NCBI GenBank assembly: GCA_902569865.1
Contig: CACFVT010000005.1
Coordinates: 1 to 49,292 of the forward strand
Source: an uncultured Alphaproteobacteria bacterium
Lineage (GTDB): Bacteria; Pseudomonadota; Alphaproteobacteria; HIMB59; GCA-002718135
Length of the DNA stretch: 49,292 bases
Reading direction: 5' to 3'
Of this stretch, positions 9,160 to 18,217 are shown piece after piece. Made by a program: the position numbers and the translations under genes. The notes below the pieces were generated by a model, which was given only the letters and a program-made list of their open reading frames with translations, did no database searches and was not told where the DNA came from. Position 1 is the first letter of the stretch. Every line of letters begins with the position of its first letter.

Positions 9160-10401
9160 CTACAGATAACCTGCGTCTTTAGCAGCTGTTTCGTAAACAG
9201 CCTCTACATCACTAAGTGCTTGTTCAGCGCTCTCTGATCCCTTTAAAAAATCAACTAGCTCTGCACCTAATGCATTGTGCAGCAAGCCCATTTGAGCAAA
9301 CATTGGGTAAGATTTAGCACCGCCTTGAGCAGTTGCAGAAACTCCTGCTGCAGCTGGACCAGGTTTAAAACCATCAATTAACCAAATTGCATCATCATTA
9401 TTAGCAGCAACCATTTCTGAAGTCATACCACTTACAAGTGCTGCAAAAGTTGCTTCTGCTTCACTGTCAGACACGTTAGTAGCTATAGTTATTCCATCCC
9501 ACCATAAAGTTGCTCCTGGTATTGAACCACCAGTAACAGTTGGAGCTGCAGATAGAACAGTATTTGAAGTCACTTCAGCTGAAGAACCTTCATTATCTAG
9601 TATAACTCCTCCGCGAGAACCCCACATAAAGCCAATTGCCGCTTGACCAGCTTCCCATAATCCTTGCGTATCATCAGATGCCTGCGTTAAATGATCTTCG
9701 TGAGCATACTCTACAAGAGCTTTCATTGTTTCTAGAGCAGCAACACCTTTGGCATTATTAATAGATGCTTCAGCACTACCAGGCTTAAAGAATTCTCCAC
9801 CATGTGCTAGGTATATAGTGTTAAATACTTCACCAACATTCCATCCGACTTTGAGATTCATTACAAGTGGATGCTCCATGATACCAGCTGCACGTATTTT
9901 TTCAGCAGCAGAAATTACTTCATCATAAGTTGCTGGTATTCCATCAACTCCAGATTTTTCTAAAATATCTGTTCTATAATACATGTGCTGAGAATTTGCC
10001 ATAAAAGCTATTGCCATTATTTTTCCATCAACAGTTATCAGTTGGTTAGATTTTAAGTGCCCACCATATTTTTCAACTAAATCATCTAATGGTCTAACAA
10101 GCCCATCGTTCATTAATTGAACTAGAGTAGAGTTAGCTACAATAACTGAAGTATACTCTGCTGGATTTGGTGTTTGAGCAGCATTCATTATTTGACGTGC
10201 TTCGGTAGTATGATTTCGATTGAATTCAGAAGCAGATCCTGCACAATTACTTTCAGCAGAATTTGCTATTGCGTGAATTGCTGGAAAATCACTTGCTAGA
10301 ATTCGGATTGATTGCCCATTAGGTCCACAATCAGCTGCATACAATGATGAGCTGAAAAATAGGGAAATAAATCCAACTAATATTAATTTTTTAAATATCA
10401 T
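9160..10401 (-). CDS. ABC transporter extracellular solute-binding protein (family 1, sugar-type)
   Basis: Signal peptide MIFKKLILVGFISLFFSSSLYA; MYYRTDILEKSGVDGIPATYDEVISAAEKI; operon with two permeases. Confidence 0.92.
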   Translation of the reverse strand: MIFKKLILVGFISLFFSSSLYAADCGPNGQSIRILASDFPAIHAIANSAESNCAGSASEFNRNHTTEARQIMNAAQTPNPAEYTSVIVANSTLVQLMNDGLVRPLDDLVEKYGGHLKSNQLITVDGKIMAIAFMANSQHMYYRTDILEKSGVDGIPATYDEVISAAEKIRAAGIMEHPLVMNLKVGWNVGEVFNTIYLAHGGEFFKPGSAEASINNAKGVAALETMKALVEYAHEDHLTQASDDTQGLWEAGQAAIGFMWGSRGGVILDNEGSSAEVTSNTVLSAAPTVTGGSIPGATLWWDGITIATNVSDSEAEATFAALVSGMTSEMVAANNDDAIWLIDGFKPGPAAAGVSATAQGGAKSYPMFAQMGLLHNALGAELVDFLKGSESAEQALSDVEAVYETAAKDAGYL

Positions 10402-10479
10402 TTTTCCTCCCTATTAATTACCCTTAAAATAAATTGTTATGTTAAGAGAATTAATATTATAAATATTTATAATTAATAT

Positions 10480-10519
10480 ATTGCATTGTTTTGAATAAAT
10501 ATGCAATGTAATGAATAAT
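10480..10519. promoter_or_regulatory. Candidate operator region: imperfect 20-bp-spaced direct repeat in the divergent lacI/binding-protein promoter
   Basis: TGCATTGTTTTGAATAA (10482-10498) and TGCAATGTAATGAATAA (10502-10518) match at 14 of 17 positions; the region also contains ATTGCAT...ATGCAAT as inverted arms. Confidence 0.4.
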
Positions 10520-10541
10520 ATTTCGGTGGATAAAGGCATAA

Positions 10542-11543
10542 ATGAAAACTAAATTAAAGAATCCAACATCCCAGAATGTGGCCACATTAGCTGGTGTATC
10601 CCAGTCAGCAGTCTCTCGGTGCTTCACCAAAGGAGCCAGTATCTCAAGTCGCACAAAATTACGCGTCATCGAAGCTGCTAAAAAATTGGGCTATAAACAT
10701 CAAACTATTCAGCATTCTTTTTCTTCATCAGTGGATGGTGGGCTAGTGGGCGTAATATTACCCTATATCACCAATAGATATTATCCTGAAGTCCTAACTG
10801 AATTACATGAGGCTCTTCGAATGAGTGGGTACAGGATACTTTTGATTACAACCGATGATGGTGAAGAACTTGATAACAACTTAATTCAACCTTACCTAAA
10901 AGAGAGATTGGTTGCGATTGTTTCGGCTACAAAGCCTACGGATACATTTGTAGAAAATTGTTTATCCAAACAAATTCAACTTATCGCTTTTAATAGAAAT
11001 TGGAAAATACCCACATTGAGTTCTGTAGCTTGTGATCACAGATATGGTGGAGAAGCAGCGGCAGAACATTTCATTACCAATGGACATATTAATATAGGAA
11101 TAGTTGAAGGACCAACTGGATCCTTTGTAAGTAATGAAAGATGTAAAGGTTTTAAAAACCATTTTAAAAATTTAAACAAAATTAAACTTTTTCATGAAAG
11201 AGGAAATTTTACATATGAAGGAGGTTTCGAGTCAGCAAAAAAACTTTTAAAAAAAAATATTACAGCATTGTTTTGTGCTGACGATACTATGGCTTTTGGT
11301 TGCCTTGATTATATTAAAGAAAATACAAAATTAAATATCCCAAAAGAAATAGAGATAATTGGATATGATGACATATCAACAGCAAATTGGCATTCATATA
11401 ATTTAACAACAATTAGACAACCTATTAGACAAATGTCAAAGCTTGTTACCCAAATTATAGATGATAATATAAAGGATCCAGAATTTGAGCCTATTAATCA
11501 TGTAATACAAGGCAAATTTATTTATCGAAATACAACTAGATAA
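10542..11543 (+). CDS. LacI-family transcriptional regulator
   Basis: N-terminal HTH TSQNVATLAGVSQSAVSRCF, periplasmic-binding-like domain, ALFCADDTMAFGCLDYIKE and IEIIGYDDIS. Confidence 0.95.
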   Translation: MKTKLKNPTSQNVATLAGVSQSAVSRCFTKGASISSRTKLRVIEAAKKLGYKHQTIQHSFSSSVDGGLVGVILPYITNRYYPEVLTELHEALRMSGYRILLITTDDGEELDNNLIQPYLKERLVAIVSATKPTDTFVENCLSKQIQLIAFNRNWKIPTLSSVACDHRYGGEAAAEHFITNGHINIGIVEGPTGSFVSNERCKGFKNHFKNLNKIKLFHERGNFTYEGGFESAKKLLKKNITALFCADDTMAFGCLDYIKENTKLNIPKEIEIIGYDDISTANWHSYNLTTIRQPIRQMSKLVTQIIDDNIKDPEFEPINHVIQGKFIYRNTTR

Positions 11544-11555
11544 AAAATTAACAAT

Positions 11556-12686
11556 TCAAATTATATTTGAGGCTATTTTAGCACCTTTAACTAGGGAGTC
11601 TAATTTTTCATAACAAATTTTCTCGTCAACTTTTCCAAATCCAGCAAATGTACTAAAACCACAATCTGTACCTGCCATAATCTGATCTTTTGGAACAACA
11701 CTTGCAAATTGTCTAAGTCGATCTGAAACAACTTCAGGGTGTTCAACAAAATTCGATGTGGAATCAATAACCCCTGGAACAATAACTTTATCTTTTGGTA
11801 ATTTAATATTCTCAAACACCTTCCATTCATGTGCATGTCTTGGATTTGAAGACTCAATTAACAAGTATTTAGTTTTAGCTTTTAGAACAATTGGTAAAAT
11901 TTTCTCCAAACCAACATCAAAAGTATGAGGCCCTTCATAATTACCCCAGCAAATATGAATTCTAATTTGATCCTGTGGAACTGCTGCGAGAGAAGCATTG
12001 AGAGCTTCAATTTGTTTTTCAGCGCGATGTAAAAAACTTTTTTCATCCATATCTTTGAAATTCATATGTCTAGCTAAAGCCAAATCAGGACAATCAATTT
12101 GTAAATATAAATTTTTTGATGTAATTTTTTCATATTCATCAGACATTATTGAAGAGAGCTTTTCAAGATATTCATCATCATTTTTATAATATTTGTTTGG
12201 TAAAAAAACATTTATAACTCCTGGGGAAGCAGAATTCATAAAGCCGTTTTTATGGTTGTTTGATTTAAGAGCAGATGTAAAATTATTTATATCTTTTAAA
12301 AGATCACTATTTTTTTTAAGTGACAGCTCTCCAGTACAACAGGGACGGGTGTAAGTAGGCGTTCCACCACTTTTGGCAATTTTTTCTTTATATTCGGGAA
12401 ATGCATCCAAATCAGCAGGGGTTCTTCTTTCACTTTCTCCAGAAAAGCCATTTATTCTCTCTTTGACATAGGTAGCATAACTGATTTTACTCATTTCCCC
12501 ATCACTGATAAAATCAATACCAATATCTAATTGTTTTTTTACAATTTCATGCACATTTTGAGATACTACTTCATCAAACTCATTTAAATTAAAACTTTCT
12601 CCCTTATCTTTAGTAAAAAGAAATTCAGATAATATTTTTGAACGTGGTAAACTTCCAACATGGGTTGTTAAAATTTTCGTATTCAA
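11556..12686 (-). CDS. Cobalamin-independent methionine synthase (MetE C-terminal domain)-like zinc thiol alkyltransferase
   Basis: TTHVGSLPRS start; candidate Zn ligands H-I-C (HICWGNYEG), E (LLIESSNPRH) and C (GTDCGF). Lacks the MetE N-terminal domain. Confidence 0.85.
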   Translation of the reverse strand: MNTKILTTHVGSLPRSKILSEFLFTKDKGESFNLNEFDEVVSQNVHEIVKKQLDIGIDFISDGEMSKISYATYVKERINGFSGESERRTPADLDAFPEYKEKIAKSGGTPTYTRPCCTGELSLKKNSDLLKDINNFTSALKSNNHKNGFMNSASPGVINVFLPNKYYKNDDEYLEKLSSIMSDEYEKITSKNLYLQIDCPDLALARHMNFKDMDEKSFLHRAEKQIEALNASLAAVPQDQIRIHICWGNYEGPHTFDVGLEKILPIVLKAKTKYLLIESSNPRHAHEWKVFENIKLPKDKVIVPGVIDSTSNFVEHPEVVSDRLRQFASVVPKDQIMAGTDCGFSTFAGFGKVDEKICYEKLDSLVKGAKIASNII

Positions 12687-12699
12687 TGTTTATCTATCC

Positions 12700-13671
12700 T
12701 TAACCAGTTTTCATTAAAATTTGTTTCCATATTGCAGTTTCATCAAATAAAACCCACTCATTTTTTATACCTCTGGGACCAAATTCTGCATGAGAAATTC
12801 CCATTACATAAACTTCTGCTTGACTAGAATTGCCAAAATACCCAGGACCAGAGTGAATACCATTTAAAGACCATCTTATCGCTGCTTTTCTATATGCTGC
12901 AGGCTCATCCAGATAACTGACATGTTCAATTTTAAATGTCACTTCAGGAAAGGAAGAAAAAATTGATGACCAAAAAGATTTAACCTCGTCTACTCCATAC
13001 GCTTTAAGACCACTAGGTTGTTCTTGATTAATAGATCTGTCATAAAATTTTTCAATACTATCCAAATCCTTTTGAAATATAGTTTTTAATATTTCAGCAT
13101 ATTCATAACCAGTGTTATTTTTAGGCAAACTTAACTGGGTATATTTTAAATCTAGAGGTGTATTTTGATTAAAAGGTATAGAGCATTTTGTTACACCACC
13201 TTGCTTATCAATTAATGTTTTAGCATAGGTTTTTGGATCTAAATTTAACTGTCTGACTATTGCTCCCTGATCTCTAACCAACCATTCATCATAAACTTGA
13301 TTATTTTTACAAGCACAATCTGCTATAACTCTGTAAGATAGTTTAATTCCTGTGGCTTTTCCGTAAATTCCATCATTTAGATGAGTTGCTTTTGTTAAAA
13401 TACGATGCGAAGATAAATAACCATCATTTTCATTACCTATCCAAATAACATCCTCTCCAAGAAGTTGCCGATCTGGAAATTCGTCAAGCGTAGCATAAGT
13501 TGCTTTTACTACTGTATCAGGTCCGTAGATAACTCCATCAGGAGATCTTACCGGAATTCCCTTTGCATAATACTCTCTAATTGACTCAACATCTTTATCC
13601 TCCCAAATCTGATGGGTAATCTTAAGAATATAATCAGGCAGATCTTTAAATTTTTTATCAAATCCCTGCAT
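12700..13671 (-). CDS. SnoaL-like/NTF2-fold protein with two tandem domains
   Basis: Two SnoaL-like repeats (IREYYAKGIPVRSPDGVIYG... and IEKFYDRSINQEQPSGLKAYG...). Confidence 0.65.
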   Translation of the reverse strand: MQGFDKKFKDLPDYILKITHQIWEDKDVESIREYYAKGIPVRSPDGVIYGPDTVVKATYATLDEFPDRQLLGEDVIWIGNENDGYLSSHRILTKATHLNDGIYGKATGIKLSYRVIADCACKNNQVYDEWLVRDQGAIVRQLNLDPKTYAKTLIDKQGGVTKCSIPFNQNTPLDLKYTQLSLPKNNTGYEYAEILKTIFQKDLDSIEKFYDRSINQEQPSGLKAYGVDEVKSFWSSIFSSFPEVTFKIEHVSYLDEPAAYRKAAIRWSLNGIHSGPGYFGNSSQAEVYVMGISHAEFGPRGIKNEWVLFDETAIWKQILMKTG

Positions 13672-13675
13672 TAAA

Positions 13676-14647
13676 TTATTTTTTTTGACGAATTATAAAA
13701 ATACTACCCTTATCTCCACTTATATTTTTGAGACTCCTTGAAGAGTTTTTTGGGGGAGAAAAGGCATCTTTAGGGCCTATTTTAACCTTTGATTCATTAC
13801 ATGTAATTTCCCACTCACCCTCTAGGCATAAATAAACTTCAGACTCAGGCAAAGTATAAGTATGTATATGTGCATTTTCTCCATGCAATAGGGTAAGCCC
13901 AAAACCAGTTTTATGATCTATGTTAGGATTAAAATCTTTATTGTGAATATTGAAGCTATCTAAGTAATTTAAAATCGAATTTGAATTATAATGTTCATCA
14001 TCTAGAAAATATTTGTTTTGATCTACAGAACGAATAACAAATTTTTCAATCTCTTGTGATGTGTAGTGATCAAATTGATTTAATTCATTTTCTTGCAAGG
14101 GTTCAATTAATTTTTTTCCATTTGGTATTTCATTTTTATCTAAATCAATTAAAGAGTTATCATCTAGTAAAACCATACCAGTTTCTTTTGCTTTTTTTAA
14201 TAAAGATGGGGTCCAAGTAATCACACCAGGGTCATTTTCACCAAGTACAACAAACATTAAAGCTTGTTGATCACTAACATTTTGAAAACCTCTAAACATG
14301 TTAGTCGGAAAAGAAGCAACATCACCTCTATGCAATACTATTTCCCCTTCTTTGCCATCGGTACCCCAGTAGAAACGCCATGATCCAGAAAAAATTAAAA
14401 AAACTTCAGCAGTTGTATGACTATGTAATCCTGAACCGTTCATTGGGGCTGCACTTACAGCCCCTATATTAAAACCGTGTGCTTCTGCTATTTTGACATT
14501 TTGTTTTGTATCTTCACTAACACCAGGTCCAACTATAGAATAATTTAATCTATCCTGATGACCCTTTAACTTACCTTCTACAAAAGGAATCTTACTGGGA
14601 ATAAGATCATTAAATCTTGCTAAACGTGTATCTATATTTATTGACAT
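13676..14647 (-). CDS. Double-cupin protein
   Basis: Two cupin motif-1-like segments: GSGLHSHTTAEVFLIFSGSW and ENAHIHTYTLPESEVYLCLEGEW. Confidence 0.8.
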   Translation of the reverse strand: MSINIDTRLARFNDLIPSKIPFVEGKLKGHQDRLNYSIVGPGVSEDTKQNVKIAEAHGFNIGAVSAAPMNGSGLHSHTTAEVFLIFSGSWRFYWGTDGKEGEIVLHRGDVASFPTNMFRGFQNVSDQQALMFVVLGENDPGVITWTPSLLKKAKETGMVLLDDNSLIDLDKNEIPNGKKLIEPLQENELNQFDHYTSQEIEKFVIRSVDQNKYFLDDEHYNSNSILNYLDSFNIHNKDFNPNIDHKTGFGLTLLHGENAHIHTYTLPESEVYLCLEGEWEITCNESKVKIGPKDAFSPPKNSSRSLKNISGDKGSIFIIRQKK

Positions 14648-14667
14648 TTTAAGAAAAATTATATTTT

Positions 14668-14703
14668 ATTCATTTTTAATGAATAATATTCAAAATATTG
14701 AAT
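14668..14703. promoter_or_regulatory. Two adjacent inverted repeats in the divergent cupin/SnoaL promoter
   Basis: ATTCAT-N5-ATGAAT (14668-14684) and ATTCAA-N4-TTGAAT (14688-14703). Confidence 0.35.
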
Positions 14704-14755
14704 AAATCAATTTAATATTTTGTCTAAATTGTGAGTAACTGAAATATAAAGAATT

Positions 14756-15847
14756 ATGACAACCATTGAAAATTTTAAAACTGGAATCAAAAAAGAAGGA
14801 AGTACTGAAGTAATTAATTTAGACCCAAAGATTAATATAGCAAATAAAAAAGAAATAAGAATTCTTTTAAAAAATATAGCAGAATCTAATTTAGAAAATA
14901 TTAATAAAAATATTAATGATGCCTATCATGATGATGCAGAAATAAGGGCTTTTCATCCACTTAATGACTTAAAAGGAGTTTCTGAAATATCAGAAATATT
15001 ATGGAAACCACTTATAAATGCATTTCCCGATCTTGAAAGAAGAGATAACCTAATTCTTGGTGGCGCTTTTCAGGATAAAATTTTTGTTTCAACAATAGCT
15101 CATTTAACTGGGACTTTTGTAAATCCATGGCTTAATGTTCCTGCTCATGGCAAAACAATACATTTAAGAATATGTGAAGCACATCAAATTAAAGATAATA
15201 AAATCATTCAATCACATATTCTAATTGATACATTAGATTTTATTCGTCAAGCCGGTTTATGGCCATTTAACAAATCCTTGGGCACAGAAGGTATGTGGCC
15301 TGGGCCAATAACAGGTGATGGTACAACATTTGAAAATATGGATAATGAATTATCAATCAATTCGATGAATCAAGCTTTAACAATGCAGAGAAGTTTAAAT
15401 ATAAAACCAGAAACGGATCCCGGATCAACACCTGAATATGTCAGAGATAAATTACTAAATCATCCTCAAAAAGATTTTTGGCATCCTAAAATGATGTGGT
15501 ACGGACCATGCGGCATTGGTACAGCGAGAGGTTTAAAAGGATTTGTGGATCATCATCAATTACCTTTTAGACTTACATTCAAAGAGAGGGATTACTGGAA
15601 AATTGGTCATTATATAGAGATAGCAGATGGTAATTATTCGATGACATCAGGCTGGCATAGTATCGAATGTATTCATGGTTCAAGTGAATGGCTAGGGTAC
15701 GAAGCAACAAATAAGTCATTAACAATGAGAGTAATGGATTTTTATTTGCATCATGAGGGTTTGATAAGAGAAAACTGGGTTCCAATAGATATAGCACACA
15801 TTTTGCATCAAATTGGAATTGATGCTTTCAATCTAGTAAAAAAATAA
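14756..15847 (+). CDS. SnoaL-like (ester cyclase/polyketide cyclase-like) protein with two tandem domains
   Basis: NTF2/SnoaL-like features: YHDDAEIRAFHPLNDLKGVSEISE...FPDLERR and the corresponding second half. Confidence 0.65.
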   Translation: MTTIENFKTGIKKEGSTEVINLDPKINIANKKEIRILLKNIAESNLENINKNINDAYHDDAEIRAFHPLNDLKGVSEISEILWKPLINAFPDLERRDNLILGGAFQDKIFVSTIAHLTGTFVNPWLNVPAHGKTIHLRICEAHQIKDNKIIQSHILIDTLDFIRQAGLWPFNKSLGTEGMWPGPITGDGTTFENMDNELSINSMNQALTMQRSLNIKPETDPGSTPEYVRDKLLNHPQKDFWHPKMMWYGPCGIGTARGLKGFVDHHQLPFRLTFKERDYWKIGHYIEIADGNYSMTSGWHSIECIHGSSEWLGYEATNKSLTMRVMDFYLHHEGLIRENWVPIDIAHILHQIGIDAFNLVKK

Positions 15848-15908
15848 CAGATTTAATAGATACTATCAGTTAATTATATATACAAAGTAAATTAATTAAG
15901 AGAAAAAA

Positions 15909-17195
15909 ATGACTATTTCATATATCAAAAAAGCAGATAAAACAGCCTCTTCAGATGAAGCAGAAACTCGTAAAAGAGTTCAAGATGTATTAAATGAAAT
16001 TGAATCAAGAAGAGATGAGGGTATAAAAGATATATCTCGTAAATTTGATAATTATGAAGGTGATGTAATTGTTTCTGAAGAAAAAATTGAAGAAGTTATT
16101 AAGTCTCTCGATCAAAAGGTAAAAGATGATGTTCAATTTTCTTATGACAGAGTAAGAAGTTTTGCTGAGCATCAATTAAAACACCTGAATAATGATTTTG
16201 AAGTCGAATTATCACCAGGATTGTTTGCAGGCCAAAAACTGATTCCTGTTAATAGTGTTGGTTGTTATGTTCCTGGTGGTCGTTATAATAATATTGCATC
16301 AGCAGTAATGAGTATTACAACAGCAAAAGTTGCTGGTGTAAAAAATGTTATTGCGGCAAGTCCTCCGAAAGATGAAAATGGGGCTAACCCAATAATTATT
16401 TACACGGCAAATTTATGTGGTGCTGATGTTATTATGAATATTGGCGGTATTGGAGCAATAGGTGCTTTTGCTTATGGCTGTTTTGGTAATCCTGAAGTTG
16501 ATATGATTGTTGGCCCAGGCAATCAGTATGTTGCTGAAGCAAAAAGAATTTTATACGGGAAAGTAGGAATTGATTTATTTGCAGGACCAACTGAGATAGG
16601 AATTATAGCTGATCACACAGCAGATAAAGAAATGATTGCTGTTGATTTAGTAGGACAAGCAGAGCATGGACCGAACTCCCCTGCTTGGCTATATTCCACT
16701 GATCAAAAATTATGTGACTATGTTATTCAAAGAGTACCTGAATTAATTGCTGCACTTCCTGAAACGTCAAGAAATAATGCTGGAGCAGCATGGCGAGATT
16801 ACGGAGAAGTTATTCTATGTGATACGAATGAAGAGTTATGTGAGATTAGTGATCAATATGCACCTGAACATTTAGAAGTACAAGCAGAAAATTTGAATTG
16901 GTGGCTTGAAAAATTAAAAAACTATGGATCTTTATTTTTAGGTGAAGAGACAACTGTTGCTTACGGAGATAAATGCTCAGGTACTAATCATATTCTTCCA
17001 ACAAAAGGGGCAGCAAAATATACGGGCGGTTTATTTGTTGGTAAGTTTATTAAAACAGTTACTTTCCAGCGTATGTCAAAAGAATCAAATAAAGAAGTTG
17101 GTGCAGCAGCTGCTAGAATTTCTCGGTTAGAAGGAATGGAAGCACACGCTAGAACAGGAGATGCTCGTTTACGAAAATACGGATTTCAAAACTAA
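15909..17195 (+). CDS. hpsN: HisD-family dehydrogenase, likely sulfopropanediol 3-dehydrogenase (HpsN-like)
   Basis: HisD superfamily core (GCYVPGGRY, IVGPGNQYVAEAKR, AGPTEIGIIAD, QAEHGPNSPA, YAPEHLE). C-terminus GTNHILPTKGAAKYTGGLFVGKFIKTVTFQRMS..EGMEAHARTGDARLRKYG recalls the HpsN-type branch. Not in a his operon. Confidence 0.65.
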   Translation: MTISYIKKADKTASSDEAETRKRVQDVLNEIESRRDEGIKDISRKFDNYEGDVIVSEEKIEEVIKSLDQKVKDDVQFSYDRVRSFAEHQLKHLNNDFEVELSPGLFAGQKLIPVNSVGCYVPGGRYNNIASAVMSITTAKVAGVKNVIAASPPKDENGANPIIIYTANLCGADVIMNIGGIGAIGAFAYGCFGNPEVDMIVGPGNQYVAEAKRILYGKVGIDLFAGPTEIGIIADHTADKEMIAVDLVGQAEHGPNSPAWLYSTDQKLCDYVIQRVPELIAALPETSRNNAGAAWRDYGEVILCDTNEELCEISDQYAPEHLEVQAENLNWWLEKLKNYGSLFLGEETTVAYGDKCSGTNHILPTKGAAKYTGGLFVGKFIKTVTFQRMSKESNKEVGAAAARISRLEGMEAHARTGDARLRKYGFQN

Positions 17196-17196
17196 A

Positions 17197-17598
17197 TTAT
17201 TTATCTTCTAGCTCACCTTTCTTGCGCATTTCTTTTCTAATATTCGTTGCAGAAATTTTATGTATTTCTGTTCCTAAGTCATGTTCAGTAAATGTGTACC
17301 CTACGCCCCTACCATAGGATATATCAGTAATGTTAGGCACCTTAATCACTACATACTCTCTACCTTCTTTATATCCATGAGTTTTCAGGCCTTCCATTAT
17401 ATTTTTTTTTACTTCTTCAAATTGGAATGGATTATCTGATTGGCCATCTACACCAGCATCTACTCCACCTACATCACGGTACATAATGCAAACCTGTCCA
17501 GTTTTTTGCAATGCTCTTTTAAATAATTCTGTATGACCATCATGCCAAGGCTGCCAACGTCCAAGCATCTCTACAGTAGGTTTTTTCCAATCAAACAT
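17197..17598 (-). CDS. Small HxGH-type nucleotidyltransferase-fold protein (133 aa)
   Basis: EMLGRWQPWHDGHTELFKRAL nucleotidyltransferase motif and KISATNIRKEMR (S-T-x-I-R-type motif). Confidence 0.8.
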   Translation of the reverse strand: MFDWKKPTVEMLGRWQPWHDGHTELFKRALQKTGQVCIMYRDVGGVDAGVDGQSDNPFQFEEVKKNIMEGLKTHGYKEGREYVVIKVPNITDISYGRGVGYTFTEHDLGTEIHKISATNIRKEMRKKGELEDK

Positions 17599-18085
17599 TT
17601 TTAATTTTCTTAGCTAACAATTTTATTTCATCATCAGTTAAAAAACTCGTTATGTGCTGGTTAATATTGCTTGGCTCTTCAAACATTTTCGTTGTATCAT
17701 CAAATTTCTTACTAGTCGAAAGAGATTGTGCATCAAATGGAAGATTGTTAATTTCATTAAGTTGATTTAATTTTTCAGTTACTACTCGTCCTTCCTTAAT
17801 AGTATCCATCCAAATAACATAATCAGCATCAAATGCTTTTCTTGCTTTCTCTGTAGGTGCTACAAAGTCACACACAACCCATCTGCCATTATTTTTTTCA
17901 AAATCTGCAAATGTCTTCATTCTATTAGCTTGTCTCATTCTACCTTCGATTTCAAAATCCCAATCATTGGCATATTTACGAACAAAATCAGCATTGTACC
18001 AAGCACAGTTATCCAAATGCTTTACTAGTCTTTCAGATAACCATGTTTTGCCAGACCCAGGTAAGCCACAAACCAATATTTTCAT
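17591..18085 (-). CDS. APS kinase (CysC)-like P-loop kinase
   Basis: Walker A GLPGSGKTWLSERL; NADFVRKYANDWDFEIEGRMRQANRMKTFADF and WVVCDFVAPTEKARKAF follow the CysC pattern. 8-nt overlap with the downstream nucleotidyltransferase ORF. Confidence 0.75.
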   Translation of the reverse strand: MKILVCGLPGSGKTWLSERLVKHLDNCAWYNADFVRKYANDWDFEIEGRMRQANRMKTFADFEKNNGRWVVCDFVAPTEKARKAFDADYVIWMDTIKEGRVVTEKLNQLNEINNLPFDAQSLSTSKKFDDTTKMFEEPSNINQHITSFLTDDEIKLLAKKIKNV

Positions 18086-18217
18086 AATTATAATGTTATT
18101 AAATATTTATTTATTTAACGCAATAAATGTTTCATTTTGGTAAAAATTCTTTAAGAACCTATGGAAACATACAAAAACTATCATAAATAATGATTTAATT
18201 TTGAGGAAATATACGGA

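Noticed and set aside
10457-10669. 70-aa ORF antisense to the lacI N-terminus
   Set aside because: Shadow ORF across a regulatory intergenic region.
13676-14647. Double-cupin protein as a cupin-type DMSP lyase (DddL/Q/W/K)
   Set aside because: Those enzymes are small single-domain cupins with a distinct motif; this is a two-domain protein and no specific match was seen.
18127-18170. ATGTTTC...GAAACAT arms around TTCTTTAAGAA in the aprM/kinase divergent promoter
   Set aside because: Asymmetric spacing and short arms in AT-rich DNA; too weak to call a binding site, though worth a conservation check.
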